Positions 8,330 to 17,350 of a DNA stretch of 64,000 nt are shown here, piece by piece. The notes under the pieces were generated by a model. It searched no databases. It worked only from the letters and a program-made list of their open reading frames with translations, and was not told where the DNA came from. The stretch's first letter is position 1, and every line of letters begins with the position of its first letter. The stretch comes from Flavobacterium sp. SUN052. Its GTDB lineage: Bacteria; Bacteroidota; Bacteroidia; Flavobacteriales; Flavobacteriaceae. The translations under genes and the position numbers were made by a program. The stretch is taken from positions 62,001-126,000 of the forward strand of contig NZ_JAPQNS010000011.1 of NCBI RefSeq assembly GCF_028867935.1. The letters run 5' to 3'.

Positions 8330-8360
8330 CAAAGGTAAGAAGTTTCAACTATTTCCCCAA
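8330..8360 (-). promoter_or_regulatory. Candidate rpmG promoter (TTG, 20 nt, TACCTTTG)
   Basis: On the minus strand TTG (8358-8360) is followed after 20 nt by TACCTTTG (8330-8337), matching the Bacteroidota -33/-7 pattern in both sequence and spacing. It lies 29 bp upstream of the rpmG ATG. Confidence 0.6.
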
Positions 8361-8394
8361 GTACCTGTTCGAAAATGTGATGATTTGTAGCGTA

Positions 8395-10797
8395 TTAAAG
8401 TTTGTGGCTGTATCCAATGCGTACAACCTGGGTTTCATAGTAATCGGTACTGACATACCGAAAACCTGCGCCCTTAACCTCCCGGCGTATCCGAAGAGTG
8501 TTGGCTATATCCGTTGCATTTACAAACCATTCATCTTTTTTGGCGGTCTTCTTCAAACCAACATCAATAGAGAAACGCGAGTCGATACGGCCTTGTGGAA
8601 CCAGGTCGGGGGCTAGATAAATAGTGGTTAGCTGGGCCTCAATTTGCCGGGGCAGCTTAAACAGGCCGTTCAATTTCACATTACCCGAAACAAGCTGATC
8701 GCGGGCAGCGGTATATGTATTTAGTATAGGGTATCTATTCACGACCGTAAAAGCATCAATTGTATTCTGATACCCATTGAGATTCAGGTTTACCGATACC
8801 CACGGAGCTATCTGCTGCGACAGCACCAGTTCAACCCCCGAATTGCGGCTGCGCCCTGCATTCTGAAAAATGTTATAAATCAGTGTGCTACCTGGAACAA
8901 TGCTGCCAATACGGGCAATAGTTGCCTGCATCTCTTTGTGATACAGTGCGGAATAGAAATAACCTTTTGACCAGTTTGTTTTGTAACCCAGCTCAAACGA
9001 GCTTGTGAACTGGGGCTTTAGAGCAGGATTACCCACTTTAATAATTTCGGCATCGTCGTATTTGGGGAAAATCCGAATATCAACCTCGTTGGGCCGATCT
9101 ACCCGCCGGTTGTAGAAGAACGAAAGGCGATTATTGTCATTGAATTTGTAGGCCAAACGGACTGATGGGAATGGCTGTGAGTAATGGTAGCCATCGCTCT
9201 TATAAGTGTTGTGATTGGGATTCACCTCATAGCGCAGATCTACATATTCGTAACGCAACCCTGCTTCCGCTTCAATGCGCTGGTTTTCGTAAATGTAGTT
9301 TCCATACACGGCCGGAATAACCTCGCTATACGTAGCTGCTCCCCCGGCATTCACATCAAGCGGGGAGTTTAACCCCGGAAAAAACTGCATATTGGTCGGA
9401 ATAATCCGACGACGGAGTTTGGCCCCGGCCTCAACCCGACCATATCGCAACGGCTGTACATAGTCAGCAGTCAGGTCGCCCACGTGCTCATCCGACAGTA
9501 GCTTAAACGAATCAGTACCAGTGAACGTGGGGAGGATGTTCGTAAAAAAATATTTCTCATCCTCCCGGTGAAAGGTGTAATTAAAACCCAGGTTAAACAA
9601 TCGACCCGGCTGTTTAAACGTGTGTCGCCAGGCAGCCGTTGCCGTTACGGTTGTCTTTAGTTCATCTTCCAGAAATTGCCACAGCCGCTGCCGTTCCGAC
9701 AAATCGCTGTTAAAAAATGGTTCATCGCCCCGGTCAATGATTTTTTCGCTGCTGAACAGACCCGAAACGGTAAGGGTATTGGTTGGGTCAATAAACCAGT
9801 CGATGCCCGCCTTGCCCGTTATAATATTGGTGTTCCGGTTTCGCTTGGTTTGCTGTCGAACTACCTGCCCGGTATCATAAAACCGGTCGGCAAACTCGTT
9901 TTTGTTAAGGGTTTGTGTGTAGAGATTATCACCCTGAAAAAACAGATTGACTTTGTTTTTGCGGTAGTTGAGCGAAAGCGAGGGATTAAGCTTGGGTGTG
10001 TTTTGATACTGTGGTCGAATAGATGGAAAGTTGTCCTGTTTTACCCATAAAGCACCCAGCCCCAAGGCCAGCCCAATTTTGCCGGTGAAGCCGTCTTTCT
10101 TCTCTTTTTTGTAAATGATATTGATGATCCCGGCGTTTCCGTTAGCATCGTATTTCGCCGAAGGGTTATTGATAATTTCGATTTTGTCGATTGCCGAAGC
10201 CGGAATGTTACCCAGCCCCGTCTGGTTACCAAAACCTGTCAGAGCCGTTTGCCGACCGTCGATCAACACCATTACGCGGTCGTTGCCGCGCAAAAGGACT
10301 TTTCCATCGTTGTCGACAGCAACACCAGGCAAATTTTTCATGGCTTCCAGTGCCGACGAACCCGCCTGCGTAATGTTATCGCCCAGCGTAAAGGTTTTTT
10401 TGTCCAGCGTGCTGGCAATGGCCTCCTGCTGCGCAGTCACGGTTATTTCACCAAGTTGGGCGGTCTGCTCGGTTAGTTCAATCGTTCCAAGGCTAAGAAA
10501 TGGACTCAACTGACCCACCAGCATAGACTGGATCTTTGGCTGGTATCCAACGTACGTAATCTTCAGAACATAGGTGCCGCTCGGAACGCCGGCAAGGCTA
10601 AAAAGACCGTCCTCATTCGTTATAGCCCCCGTCACAAAACTGCTATCTTGTGGCAGAAGCAATGTAACATTGACGAATGGAAGCGTCGTTTTTTTTACTG
10701 CCTCTTTAACGGTGCCAGAAACAGTCACCTTACCAACCTGAGCAGATGCTGTAACGGCTAAAAAAGAGAGCAGAAGCCAGAAGAAGTTCTTTTTCAC
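8395..10797 (-). CDS. TonB-dependent outer-membrane receptor with CarboxypepD-regulatory N-domain
   Basis: 800 aa. Signal peptide MKKNFFWLLLSFLAVTASAQ; a carboxypeptidase-regulatory-like domain at ~24-105 (GLFSLAGVPSGTYVLKITYVGYQ); a plug at ~120-230 with IDKIEIINNPSAKYDANGNAGIINI; then a large beta-barrel (outer-membrane protein beta-barrel family type) ending in aromatic-rich strands. This family is very common in Bacteroidota; the ligand cannot be read from sequence. The start is GTG at 10797, as the preceding in-frame codons reach a stop five codons upstream with no ATG. No susD-like partner is adjacent, so it is not a PUL pair. Confidence 0.9.
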   Translation of the reverse strand: MKKNFFWLLLSFLAVTASAQVGKVTVSGTVKEAVKKTTLPFVNVTLLLPQDSSFVTGAITNEDGLFSLAGVPSGTYVLKITYVGYQPKIQSMLVGQLSPFLSLGTIELTEQTAQLGEITVTAQQEAIASTLDKKTFTLGDNITQAGSSALEAMKNLPGVAVDNDGKVLLRGNDRVMVLIDGRQTALTGFGNQTGLGNIPASAIDKIEIINNPSAKYDANGNAGIINIIYKKEKKDGFTGKIGLALGLGALWVKQDNFPSIRPQYQNTPKLNPSLSLNYRKNKVNLFFQGDNLYTQTLNKNEFADRFYDTGQVVRQQTKRNRNTNIITGKAGIDWFIDPTNTLTVSGLFSSEKIIDRGDEPFFNSDLSERQRLWQFLEDELKTTVTATAAWRHTFKQPGRLFNLGFNYTFHREDEKYFFTNILPTFTGTDSFKLLSDEHVGDLTADYVQPLRYGRVEAGAKLRRRIIPTNMQFFPGLNSPLDVNAGGAATYSEVIPAVYGNYIYENQRIEAEAGLRYEYVDLRYEVNPNHNTYKSDGYHYSQPFPSVRLAYKFNDNNRLSFFYNRRVDRPNEVDIRIFPKYDDAEIIKVGNPALKPQFTSSFELGYKTNWSKGYFYSALYHKEMQATIARIGSIVPGSTLIYNIFQNAGRSRNSGVELVLSQQIAPWVSVNLNLNGYQNTIDAFTVVNRYPILNTYTAARDQLVSGNVKLNGLFKLPRQIEAQLTTIYLAPDLVPQGRIDSRFSIDVGLKKTAKKDEWFVNATDIANTLRIRREVKGAGFRYVSTDYYETQVVRIGYSHKL

Positions 10798-10822
10798 GAA
10801 ATTGGCTATGTAGAATAATCAA

Positions 10823-10830
10823 CAAAGCTA
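10823..10830 (-). promoter_or_regulatory. Candidate receptor promoter -7 element (TAGCTTTG)
   Basis: Minus strand TAGCTTTG, exact TAnnTTTG match, 25 bp before the GTG start of the receptor. A TTG at the canonical distance is not seen. Confidence 0.45.
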
Positions 10831-10896
10831 CGGCGTACCGCTGTACAAACATTAAAACGGAACAAGACTTATAAACACTATTCATCGCGTCCCCAC

Positions 10897-10904
10897 TACC
10901 TTTG
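10897..10904 (+). promoter_or_regulatory. Candidate nuoD promoter -7 element (TACCTTTG)
   Basis: TACCTTTG ends 7 nt before the nuoD ATG. If used, transcription would start at or within a few bases of the start codon, giving a nearly leaderless mRNA. No TTG is found at 19-21 nt spacing. Confidence 0.5.
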
Positions 10905-10911
10905 TGCTCTG

Positions 10912-12165
10912 ATGACAACGCAAACGATCGACTATACTCCTGGCGCAGGTTTACTCACCACAGAGCCAATGACTTCGGGTCAGTTACTGCTAACGTCGGA
11001 GACCAACTTCTACAAACCCGAAGACCTCGACGAAGGGCAAATGATCCTGAATATGGGTCCGCAGCACCCGTCAACCCACGGCGTCCTGCGCCTTGAAGTC
11101 GTTACTGATGGAGAGATTATTGTGGACGTAGTGCCGCATATGGGTTATCTGCACCGTTGTTTCGAGAAGCACGCCCAATCGTTACCCTTCAACCAGACTA
11201 TTCCGTTTGTTGACCGCCTGGATTACCTGGCTGCGATGAATGCCGAGCACGTTTTTGTGATGGGCGTGGAGAAAATGCTGGGTATTCAGGGCGACATTCC
11301 TAAACGCATCGAATACATCCGGGTATTAGTCGCTGAATTAAACCGAATCACGTCGCATTTCGTCGCCATTGGCACTTATGCTATCGATATTGGCGCTTAC
11401 ACGCCGTTCCTGTATTACATGCGCGACCGCGAACATATCCAGCGTATGCTCGAATGGGTCAGCGGGGCCCGCATGTTGTACAATTACATTTGGATTGGTG
11501 GGCTATTTTATGACCTTCCGGTGGGTTTCGAGGAACGCTGCCGTGAACTGGTTACCTATCTGGACCCCAAGTTGACCGAGTTGGAACAATTGGTTAACGA
11601 AAATGAAATCTTCATAAAACGAACGGCCCATGTGGGCGTACTGCCGTTGCCTGTAGCGATCAATTACGGCTGTACCGGGCCAGTACTGCGCGGGTCGGGG
11701 CTCCGCTACGACCTTCGTCGGGTTGATGCCTACTCGGTATACCCTGAACTAGACTTTGATATTCCGATTGGAACGGGGAAAGTTGGTACCGTTGGCGACA
11801 GCTGGGACCGTAACTACGTTCGGGTACGCGAATGTCGCGAGTCGTTGAAGATTATCAGCCAATGCCTCGATCAACTAACCGGCGACCACAAACGGACCCG
11901 AGACTTCGATCCACATGCCATGTTGCCCAAGAAAATCCGGCCCAAAGCTATGGACATCTATGTTCGGGGAGAGAGCGCGAAAGGAGAATTGGGCTTCTTT
12001 TTCCGCACCGATGGCAAATCCGATATACCGGTGCGCTGCAAAGCCAGGGCCTGCTCGTTTCATAACCTTTCAGTTATTGAAGCCATCAGCAAGGGTGCCA
12101 TGATTGCCGACCTGGTTGCCATATTAGGCTCAATTGATATTGTAATGGGAGAAGTTGACAGATGA
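10912..12165 (+). CDS. nuoD: NADH-quinone oxidoreductase subunit D
   Basis: 417 aa, full length for the 49-kDa/NuoD subunit of complex I, which lines the quinone site with NuoB. Family signature near residue 46: MGPQHPSTHGVLRLEV; further blocks are PHMGYLHRCFEKH, DRLDYLAAMNAEH, ITSHFVAIGTYA and the closing ADLVAILGSIDIVMGEVDR. The first ~35 residues are a variable extension. Its stop overlaps the start of the HupE-like gene by 4 bp (ATGA). No other nuo gene occurs in the window, which is unusual for a complex I subunit. Confidence 0.95.
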   Translation: MTTQTIDYTPGAGLLTTEPMTSGQLLLTSETNFYKPEDLDEGQMILNMGPQHPSTHGVLRLEVVTDGEIIVDVVPHMGYLHRCFEKHAQSLPFNQTIPFVDRLDYLAAMNAEHVFVMGVEKMLGIQGDIPKRIEYIRVLVAELNRITSHFVAIGTYAIDIGAYTPFLYYMRDREHIQRMLEWVSGARMLYNYIWIGGLFYDLPVGFEERCRELVTYLDPKLTELEQLVNENEIFIKRTAHVGVLPLPVAINYGCTGPVLRGSGLRYDLRRVDAYSVYPELDFDIPIGTGKVGTVGDSWDRNYVRVRECRESLKIISQCLDQLTGDHKRTRDFDPHAMLPKKIRPKAMDIYVRGESAKGELGFFFRTDGKSDIPVRCKARACSFHNLSVIEAISKGAMIADLVAILGSIDIVMGEVDR

Positions 12166-12773
12166 CAGATTTTTTTATTTACCTCGGCCTTGGTTTCGAT
12201 CATATCACTGATCCGCGTGGCTACGACCATATTCTGTTCGTAATTGCGCTTTGTGCCATTTATAGCCTTAAACAGTGGCGCCAGGTGCTGGTTTTGGTAA
12301 CAGCGTTCACTATTGGTCATTCTGTTACGCTGGCCTTAGCAACGTTGCGGGTTTTCGAATACAGCACCGCCGTTGTCGAACTGCTTATTCCAATCACCAT
12401 CCTGATTACGGCCGTTGTCAACTTTTTTCACGAAGAAAAACCAAGTCGATTTGCCATTAGCAGACGCAAACAGCGGTCATGGTCACGGTACGGGTTAGCC
12501 GCAGTATTTGGACTGATCCACGGGATGGGCTTCTCCAACTATTTGCGGAGTTTATTAGGGCGCGAGTCCAACATCGTGCAGCCGCTATTGGCGTTCAATA
12601 TTGGCCTGGAACTGGGTCAGCTGGTGATTGTACTTTTCGTGCTGGCTATTGCCTGGTTAGCCGTTGACAGGCTGGGAACCAGCAAGCGAACTTGGATACT
12701 AATTGTATCGGGCATCGTAGCCGGTATGGCGATCTCACTGATTTTGGCCAATAAACTGGTGGCAGGCGAATAA
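12162..12773 (+). CDS. HupE/UreJ-family integral membrane protein
   Basis: 203 aa with about six membrane segments. Family motif at the N-terminus: GLGFDHITDPRGYDHILFVIALCA; also FTIGHSVTLALATL and VFGLIHGMGFSNYLRSLLG, with conserved His residues in or near membrane segments. HupE/UreJ proteins are linked to nickel or other metal transport, but many Bacteroidota members lack any hydrogenase or urease context, as here. Translationally coupled to nuoD by an ATGA overlap. Its stop directly abuts the stop of the convergent rhodanese gene. Confidence 0.82.
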   Translation: MTDFFIYLGLGFDHITDPRGYDHILFVIALCAIYSLKQWRQVLVLVTAFTIGHSVTLALATLRVFEYSTAVVELLIPITILITAVVNFFHEEKPSRFAISRRKQRSWSRYGLAAVFGLIHGMGFSNYLRSLLGRESNIVQPLLAFNIGLELGQLVIVLFVLAIAWLAVDRLGTSKRTWILIVSGIVAGMAISLILANKLVAGE

Positions 12774-13277
12774 TCACTCGTACACCTTCTCCCCTCGTTT
12801 CAGCCAGATGCCCCACGGGCGCGAAAACGCGTGAACGCGATTGGTTGGCTTACCGGCATTATCCACCACCGGGTTGCCCTGATTGACCCATTCAAACAAA
12901 CTTCCGTAGAGGTTATGTACTGGGCAATAGCCCGCGGCCTTGAGCTTATCACCAATTTTGTCGCTTCGGTAACCGACTGAGCAGTATGTGACAATGTTGG
13001 CGGTTTTGGGAATATCTTTGATACGATCCAACGTAAAATCATCATAGCCTACCCAGCGGGCATTGGGCAGGTGGCTCACATCGAATTCCTTTTTTTCGCG
13101 GGTATCCAGCAAAACCACGTTCTTCATTTTCTTGAGTTCGACTACGGTAACAGTCGGCACAGTGCTGTTGCCGTAGAGGGTACTCAGCAATGTTTTGTAG
13201 GCCGAACTGGCTGGTTGTGCCATAGCAGAATTTACCAGCACGAATGTACTTACCAAAAACAGTAAATTGATTTTCAT
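12774..13277 (-). CDS. Exported rhodanese-like sulfurtransferase
   Basis: 167 aa. Signal peptide MKINLLFLVSTFVLVNSAMAQ. One rhodanese domain at ~42-150: VVLLDTREKKEFDVSHLPNA and the active-site loop CSVGYRSD with Cys99 as the persulfide-forming residue. The loop CxxGxRS is typical of single-domain, catalytically competent rhodaneses. Predicted periplasmic. Convergent with the HupE-like gene with zero bases between the stops. Confidence 0.87.
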   Translation of the reverse strand: MKINLLFLVSTFVLVNSAMAQPASSAYKTLLSTLYGNSTVPTVTVVELKKMKNVVLLDTREKKEFDVSHLPNARWVGYDDFTLDRIKDIPKTANIVTYCSVGYRSDKIGDKLKAAGYCPVHNLYGSLFEWVNQGNPVVDNAGKPTNRVHAFSRPWGIWLKRGEKVYE

Positions 13278-13390
13278 TCTCTTGAAGCCATTTAATCAGA
13301 TAGCAGTTGGTATCACACCAGTACCTCAGATTATTTTCGTACACTCCACCTATTACCAAACGGTCAACGTACTCTGTTTGTTGAGTATCT

Positions 13391-14200
13391 CTAAAAACGA
13401 TAATAGCCTGTTACGGTTAGGGCATGTTCTTCGTCAAACTCACTAAGTGATCGGCGTTGGCGGTGCGAGAATTGGTAACCTGCCTCTAAAATCAGGTACT
13501 TATTCAGGTTTCCGCCTATGGCCAAATTGGTTCGGTTTATCTCGTAGGTTTGCTGAACCGCAACGTTGGGAGCAACGGGAAGTAATGTTTCATTCCAAAG
13601 CGACGTATACATTTTGGAAGTAAGGTCGCGCCGAATCAAAACCCGAAAACGGGCTCGGCCTGTTGGTGGAATACCAGCAAAACGGCGATACTCATAACCT
13701 CCCCGGATACGAATACTCAGATGACGGAGTAGTGCCTGACTCCATTCGATCAGGGCAGTAGGCCGGAGTTCATTGGTGCGGGGACGGCTGTAGTCAGCCT
13801 CCTTACCCAAAGCTGGAAATGCCCGGTATAGAGCAACGGGAAAAAGGGCAAATGACCAATGCTTTGTTCGATAGTTGACTCCTATCCGGCCGGAAGGAGC
13901 TAACAATGGAGCAGCAAGTGCGTTGAATTTGCTGCCATGCAAATCATTCTGGCGACGATACCAGAGGTCAGCTGTCAGGTTCCAGTGCTTGTTAATTTCC
14001 CAGGTTGGGGCAAGTCGAAGCCATACTGATGAGTGTACGTAATGCTGTCCAACCGTTGTAAGGCTCGATAAAAAGAATAAAAGAACCCAGAAAGAGTGAC
14101 GGCAGGAAATCAATGAGCGCAATTTTTGGACGAAAGTAATGATACACTTGCATGAAACAGTGAAATTTGCGTTAAAAACCTGTCCGACTAGTTTAATCAT
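13391..14200 (-). CDS. DUF2490-family outer-membrane protein
   Basis: 269 aa. Hydrophobic segment FWVLLFFLSSLTTVGQ at ~37-52 acts as signal peptide, so the first ~35 residues may not be translated and the true start could be an internal non-ATG codon; ATG 14200 is the only ATG available. The mature part has repeated aromatic/basic beta strands: HSSVWLRLAPTWEINKHWNLTADLWYRRQ and a closing YQFSHRQRRSLSEFDEEH followed by LTVTGYYRF, the C-terminal barrel strand. This pattern fits DUF2490, small Bacteroidota outer-membrane barrels of unknown function. Confidence 0.75.
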   Translation of the reverse strand: MIKLVGQVFNANFTVSCKCIITFVQKLRSLISCRHSFWVLLFFLSSLTTVGQHYVHSSVWLRLAPTWEINKHWNLTADLWYRRQNDLHGSKFNALAAPLLAPSGRIGVNYRTKHWSFALFPVALYRAFPALGKEADYSRPRTNELRPTALIEWSQALLRHLSIRIRGGYEYRRFAGIPPTGRARFRVLIRRDLTSKMYTSLWNETLLPVAPNVAVQQTYEINRTNLAIGGNLNKYLILEAGYQFSHRQRRSLSEFDEEHALTVTGYYRF

Positions 14201-14289
14201 TATGGTCTAACGGCTTCATTGACTAATTTTATGAGTTCGTATGACGAGAAAGACATTTTTATCGGACTGATTATTACGATTCAGTACCT

Positions 14290-17200
14290 ATGAGCAAGAA
14301 TGTGCGAATTGGATTTTCCGTAACTGGCCTGTTGTTTATTGGATTGTGGAGCGCATTGGCTTGGTCGGGACCTGTCAAACGGTTTTCTGCGTCGTTTCGG
14401 CGAGCTCCGGCCACCACAAAAGCAGTAGTAAAACCTGCTGCTGTTCGCCGGGTATATCCTGCAGCGCAACCTGTTGAGGTGTTAGCTCCTGTGGACAGCT
14501 CGGCTGAGAAATGGATTGACAGTGTATTTACCACCATGACTCCCGAACAAAAAGTCGGGCAGTTTTTCATGGTTGCGACCTTCTCGAATCGCCACGACAA
14601 TCACTACCAGTATATAGAGCACCTGATCCAGCATTACCACATTGGCGGGTTGATATTTTTTCAGGGCGGACCACACCGGCAGGCACTATTGACCAACCGC
14701 TACCAGGCACTGTCGAAAATTCCGATGCTTGTGGGTATCGACGGTGAGTGGGGATTGGGTATGCGCCTTGACAGCGCGATGGATTTTCCGAAGCAGATGG
14801 CCCTCGGCGCACTCCGCGACGACAAATTGGTGTACCGAATGGGCGACGAAATTGGCCGCCAATGCCGCCGATTGGGTATTCACATCAACTTTGCGCCCGT
14901 TTCCGACATCAACAGCAATCCGGCTAACCCCGTAATCGGCAACCGTTCATTTGGCGAATCGAAAGAAAACGTGGCACAGAAGGCGTCAGCCTACATGAAA
15001 GGGTTGCAAGTGAACCGCATTATTGCCACCGCCAAACATTTCCCCGGTCACGGCGACACTAATCTTGACTCGCACCATACACTGCCCGTCATAAGCCGCT
15101 CGTCGGAGCAGCTGCACGATATTGATCTATTTCCCTTTCGTCGGCTCATTGCTGATAGTCTGATGGGTATGGTAACGGGTCATTTGTATGTTCCCGGCGT
15201 TGACGATCGCCCAGCGTTGGCGGCCACCCTCTCGAACAAGGTGGTCACCGAATTGCTCAAAAACGAATTGGGCTTCCGGGGTCTGGTGTTTACTGATGCC
15301 ATGAATATGAGTGGCGTAAGCCGGGGCGGACGAGCAGTTGATATTAACCTCCGCGCTTTAATGGCTGGTAATGACATTCTGCTGTACCCAGAGAATATTA
15401 AAGAAGCGGCCGCAGTTATTCTAAATGCCGTACAAACCGGACAGATTTCGCAGGCCTTGATCGACGAGAAGGTGCGGAAGATTCTGCGGGCCAAATACTG
15501 GGCAGGGCTTAATCATTACAAGCCCATTCCAATGCTCAACCTGGAGCAGGATTTAAACTCCGACGAAGCTCAGGTTCTGAAACAGGAAATTTGTGATGCT
15601 GCCGTAACTGTTGTGGAGAACCAGCAGAATATTATGCCCATCATGCGACTAGATACTACGCGTATTGCGTCGGTAGCCATCGGTACTGATTGGGACAATG
15701 TTTTCCAGAAGACGCTGGCTCAGTATGCCCCCATCAAAAAAATCACATATTCTGACAAACCCACTACCGACGCTGACCTGAACGATATGCTGGCCCTCGT
15801 GGGCGATGCTAACCTGGTCATTATGAGCTTTCACCGAATGAGCGAGTCGGCTTACCGGAAATTTGGAATCACCAAAACCTCGCTCGATCTGATGAACCGG
15901 CTCAAACAGCGGGGCACTAAAGTGATTGTCACCGCGTTTGGCCCGGCCTATAGTTTGAGCCAGTTTACAGCTGCCGACGCGTTGATTTGTGGGTATCAGG
16001 ATTTCGACGAAATGCAACGAGCCACCGCCCAGGTTATTTTTGGTGGCTTGGGTGCTCAGGGTATCATGCCCGTTTCAACAGGTAACTGGAAAATTGGCTT
16101 CGGTAAAACGCTGGCACCCAATGGCCGATTGTCGTACGGAACTCCAGAAAGTGTGGGTATGAACTCGACCAAGCTGAAGCAGATTGATCAGTTGATGCAA
16201 ACTGCCCTGAACAATCGGGTAGTACCAGGAAGCCAGATAATAGTAGCGCGGAAAGGTAAAATTGTCTTTGAAAAGAATTTCGGCAAGCTCACCTACACAG
16301 GTACGGAAAAAGTAACGAGCGAAACGCTTTATGATCTGGCTTCACTGACAAAAGTGCTCAGTACGCTACAGGCTACTATGCTGCTGTATGATCGCAAGCA
16401 GTTAGATATTACCCAGAAGGCGTCCTTCTACCTACCTGAATTACGCGGTACAAATAAGCAAAACATTGTTATTCAGGATTTGCTCTGGCATCAGTCGGGC
16501 ATGGTGTCGTATTATCCAACTACCTGGGACCGCACTCGTCTACCCGGCGGGGGCTTAAAACCGACTCTTTACAGCGCTACTCCTGACAGCGCGTTCACCT
16601 TACAGGTAGCGCCGAACCTCTGGGCCAGAACTGCCCTGAAAGACTCGGTCTGGAAGTGGGTAGTACAGTCACCCATGTCGAAAAAGGTAGATGATGGGAA
16701 ACCTGCCTACGTGTACAGCGACCTGAACTTCCTGACGCTCCAGAAAATTGTGGAGCGGATCACGAAAACGCCACTAGATCAGTTTGTAGAGCAGCAGATT
16801 TACAAACCACTTGGTCTAGGTTCAATTGGTTTCACACCTTTGCAACGGTTCGCCAATCCTCGTTGCGCGCCTACTGAAAATGATACGTATTTCCGAAATA
16901 CCTTGCTGACAGGTACAGTACACGATCAGATGGCGGCTGTACAGGGGGGCGTTTCGGGCCATGCAGGCCTGTTTGCCAACGCTCGTGATGTGGCTGCGCT
17001 GTTGCAGATGAACTTACAGCGGGGGGAATACGGCGGTCACCGGATTTTTCAACCCGGCACAGTGCCCTACTTTACACAAACGGTCAGCCCTCGCAGCTAT
17101 CGTTCGCTTGGTTGGGATCGCCAAAACCCCGAGAGCAACAGCAGTGTTTACCTGGCTCAACAAGCTTCTGAGCGGTCATTTGGCCACACTGGTTTTACGG

Positions 17201-17349
17201 GAAACGTAGTTTGGGTTGACCCCAACGAAGAATTGGTTTTTGTGTTCCTTTCGAACCGTATTCACCCCACAGCGGCCAATACCTCAATCAACACAACCAA
17301 ACTCCGACGTAAAATTCACGAGGTGATTTACGGAGCTATTGAGGAGTAG
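14290..17349 (+). CDS. GH3 beta-N-acetylhexosaminidase fused to serine beta-lactamase-like domain
   Basis: 1019 aa. An N-terminal hydrophobic segment (residues ~7-27) is a signal or anchor. The GH3 domain (~70-410) has the NagZ-type loop KHFPGHGDTNLDSHH near residue 250 and FTDAMNMSGV near 335. A GH3 C-terminal-type domain spans ~430-600. From ~620 a class-C beta-lactamase/PBP-like esterase fold shows SLTK near 683 (nucleophile Ser in ASLTKVLST), YSDLNF near 809 (YxN) and HTGFTG near 965. The architecture is known in Bacteroidota and suggests peptidoglycan turnover: removing GlcNAc and acting on peptide or amide bonds. Its stop is 1 bp from the convergent cyanophycinase-like gene. Confidence 0.93.
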   Translation: MSKNVRIGFSVTGLLFIGLWSALAWSGPVKRFSASFRRAPATTKAVVKPAAVRRVYPAAQPVEVLAPVDSSAEKWIDSVFTTMTPEQKVGQFFMVATFSNRHDNHYQYIEHLIQHYHIGGLIFFQGGPHRQALLTNRYQALSKIPMLVGIDGEWGLGMRLDSAMDFPKQMALGALRDDKLVYRMGDEIGRQCRRLGIHINFAPVSDINSNPANPVIGNRSFGESKENVAQKASAYMKGLQVNRIIATAKHFPGHGDTNLDSHHTLPVISRSSEQLHDIDLFPFRRLIADSLMGMVTGHLYVPGVDDRPALAATLSNKVVTELLKNELGFRGLVFTDAMNMSGVSRGGRAVDINLRALMAGNDILLYPENIKEAAAVILNAVQTGQISQALIDEKVRKILRAKYWAGLNHYKPIPMLNLEQDLNSDEAQVLKQEICDAAVTVVENQQNIMPIMRLDTTRIASVAIGTDWDNVFQKTLAQYAPIKKITYSDKPTTDADLNDMLALVGDANLVIMSFHRMSESAYRKFGITKTSLDLMNRLKQRGTKVIVTAFGPAYSLSQFTAADALICGYQDFDEMQRATAQVIFGGLGAQGIMPVSTGNWKIGFGKTLAPNGRLSYGTPESVGMNSTKLKQIDQLMQTALNNRVVPGSQIIVARKGKIVFEKNFGKLTYTGTEKVTSETLYDLASLTKVLSTLQATMLLYDRKQLDITQKASFYLPELRGTNKQNIVIQDLLWHQSGMVSYYPTTWDRTRLPGGGLKPTLYSATPDSAFTLQVAPNLWARTALKDSVWKWVVQSPMSKKVDDGKPAYVYSDLNFLTLQKIVERITKTPLDQFVEQQIYKPLGLGSIGFTPLQRFANPRCAPTENDTYFRNTLLTGTVHDQMAAVQGGVSGHAGLFANARDVAALLQMNLQRGEYGGHRIFQPGTVPYFTQTVSPRSYRSLGWDRQNPESNSSVYLAQQASERSFGHTGFTGNVVWVDPNEELVFVFLSNRIHPTAANTSINTTKLRRKIHEVIYGAIEE

Positions 17350-17350
17350 C

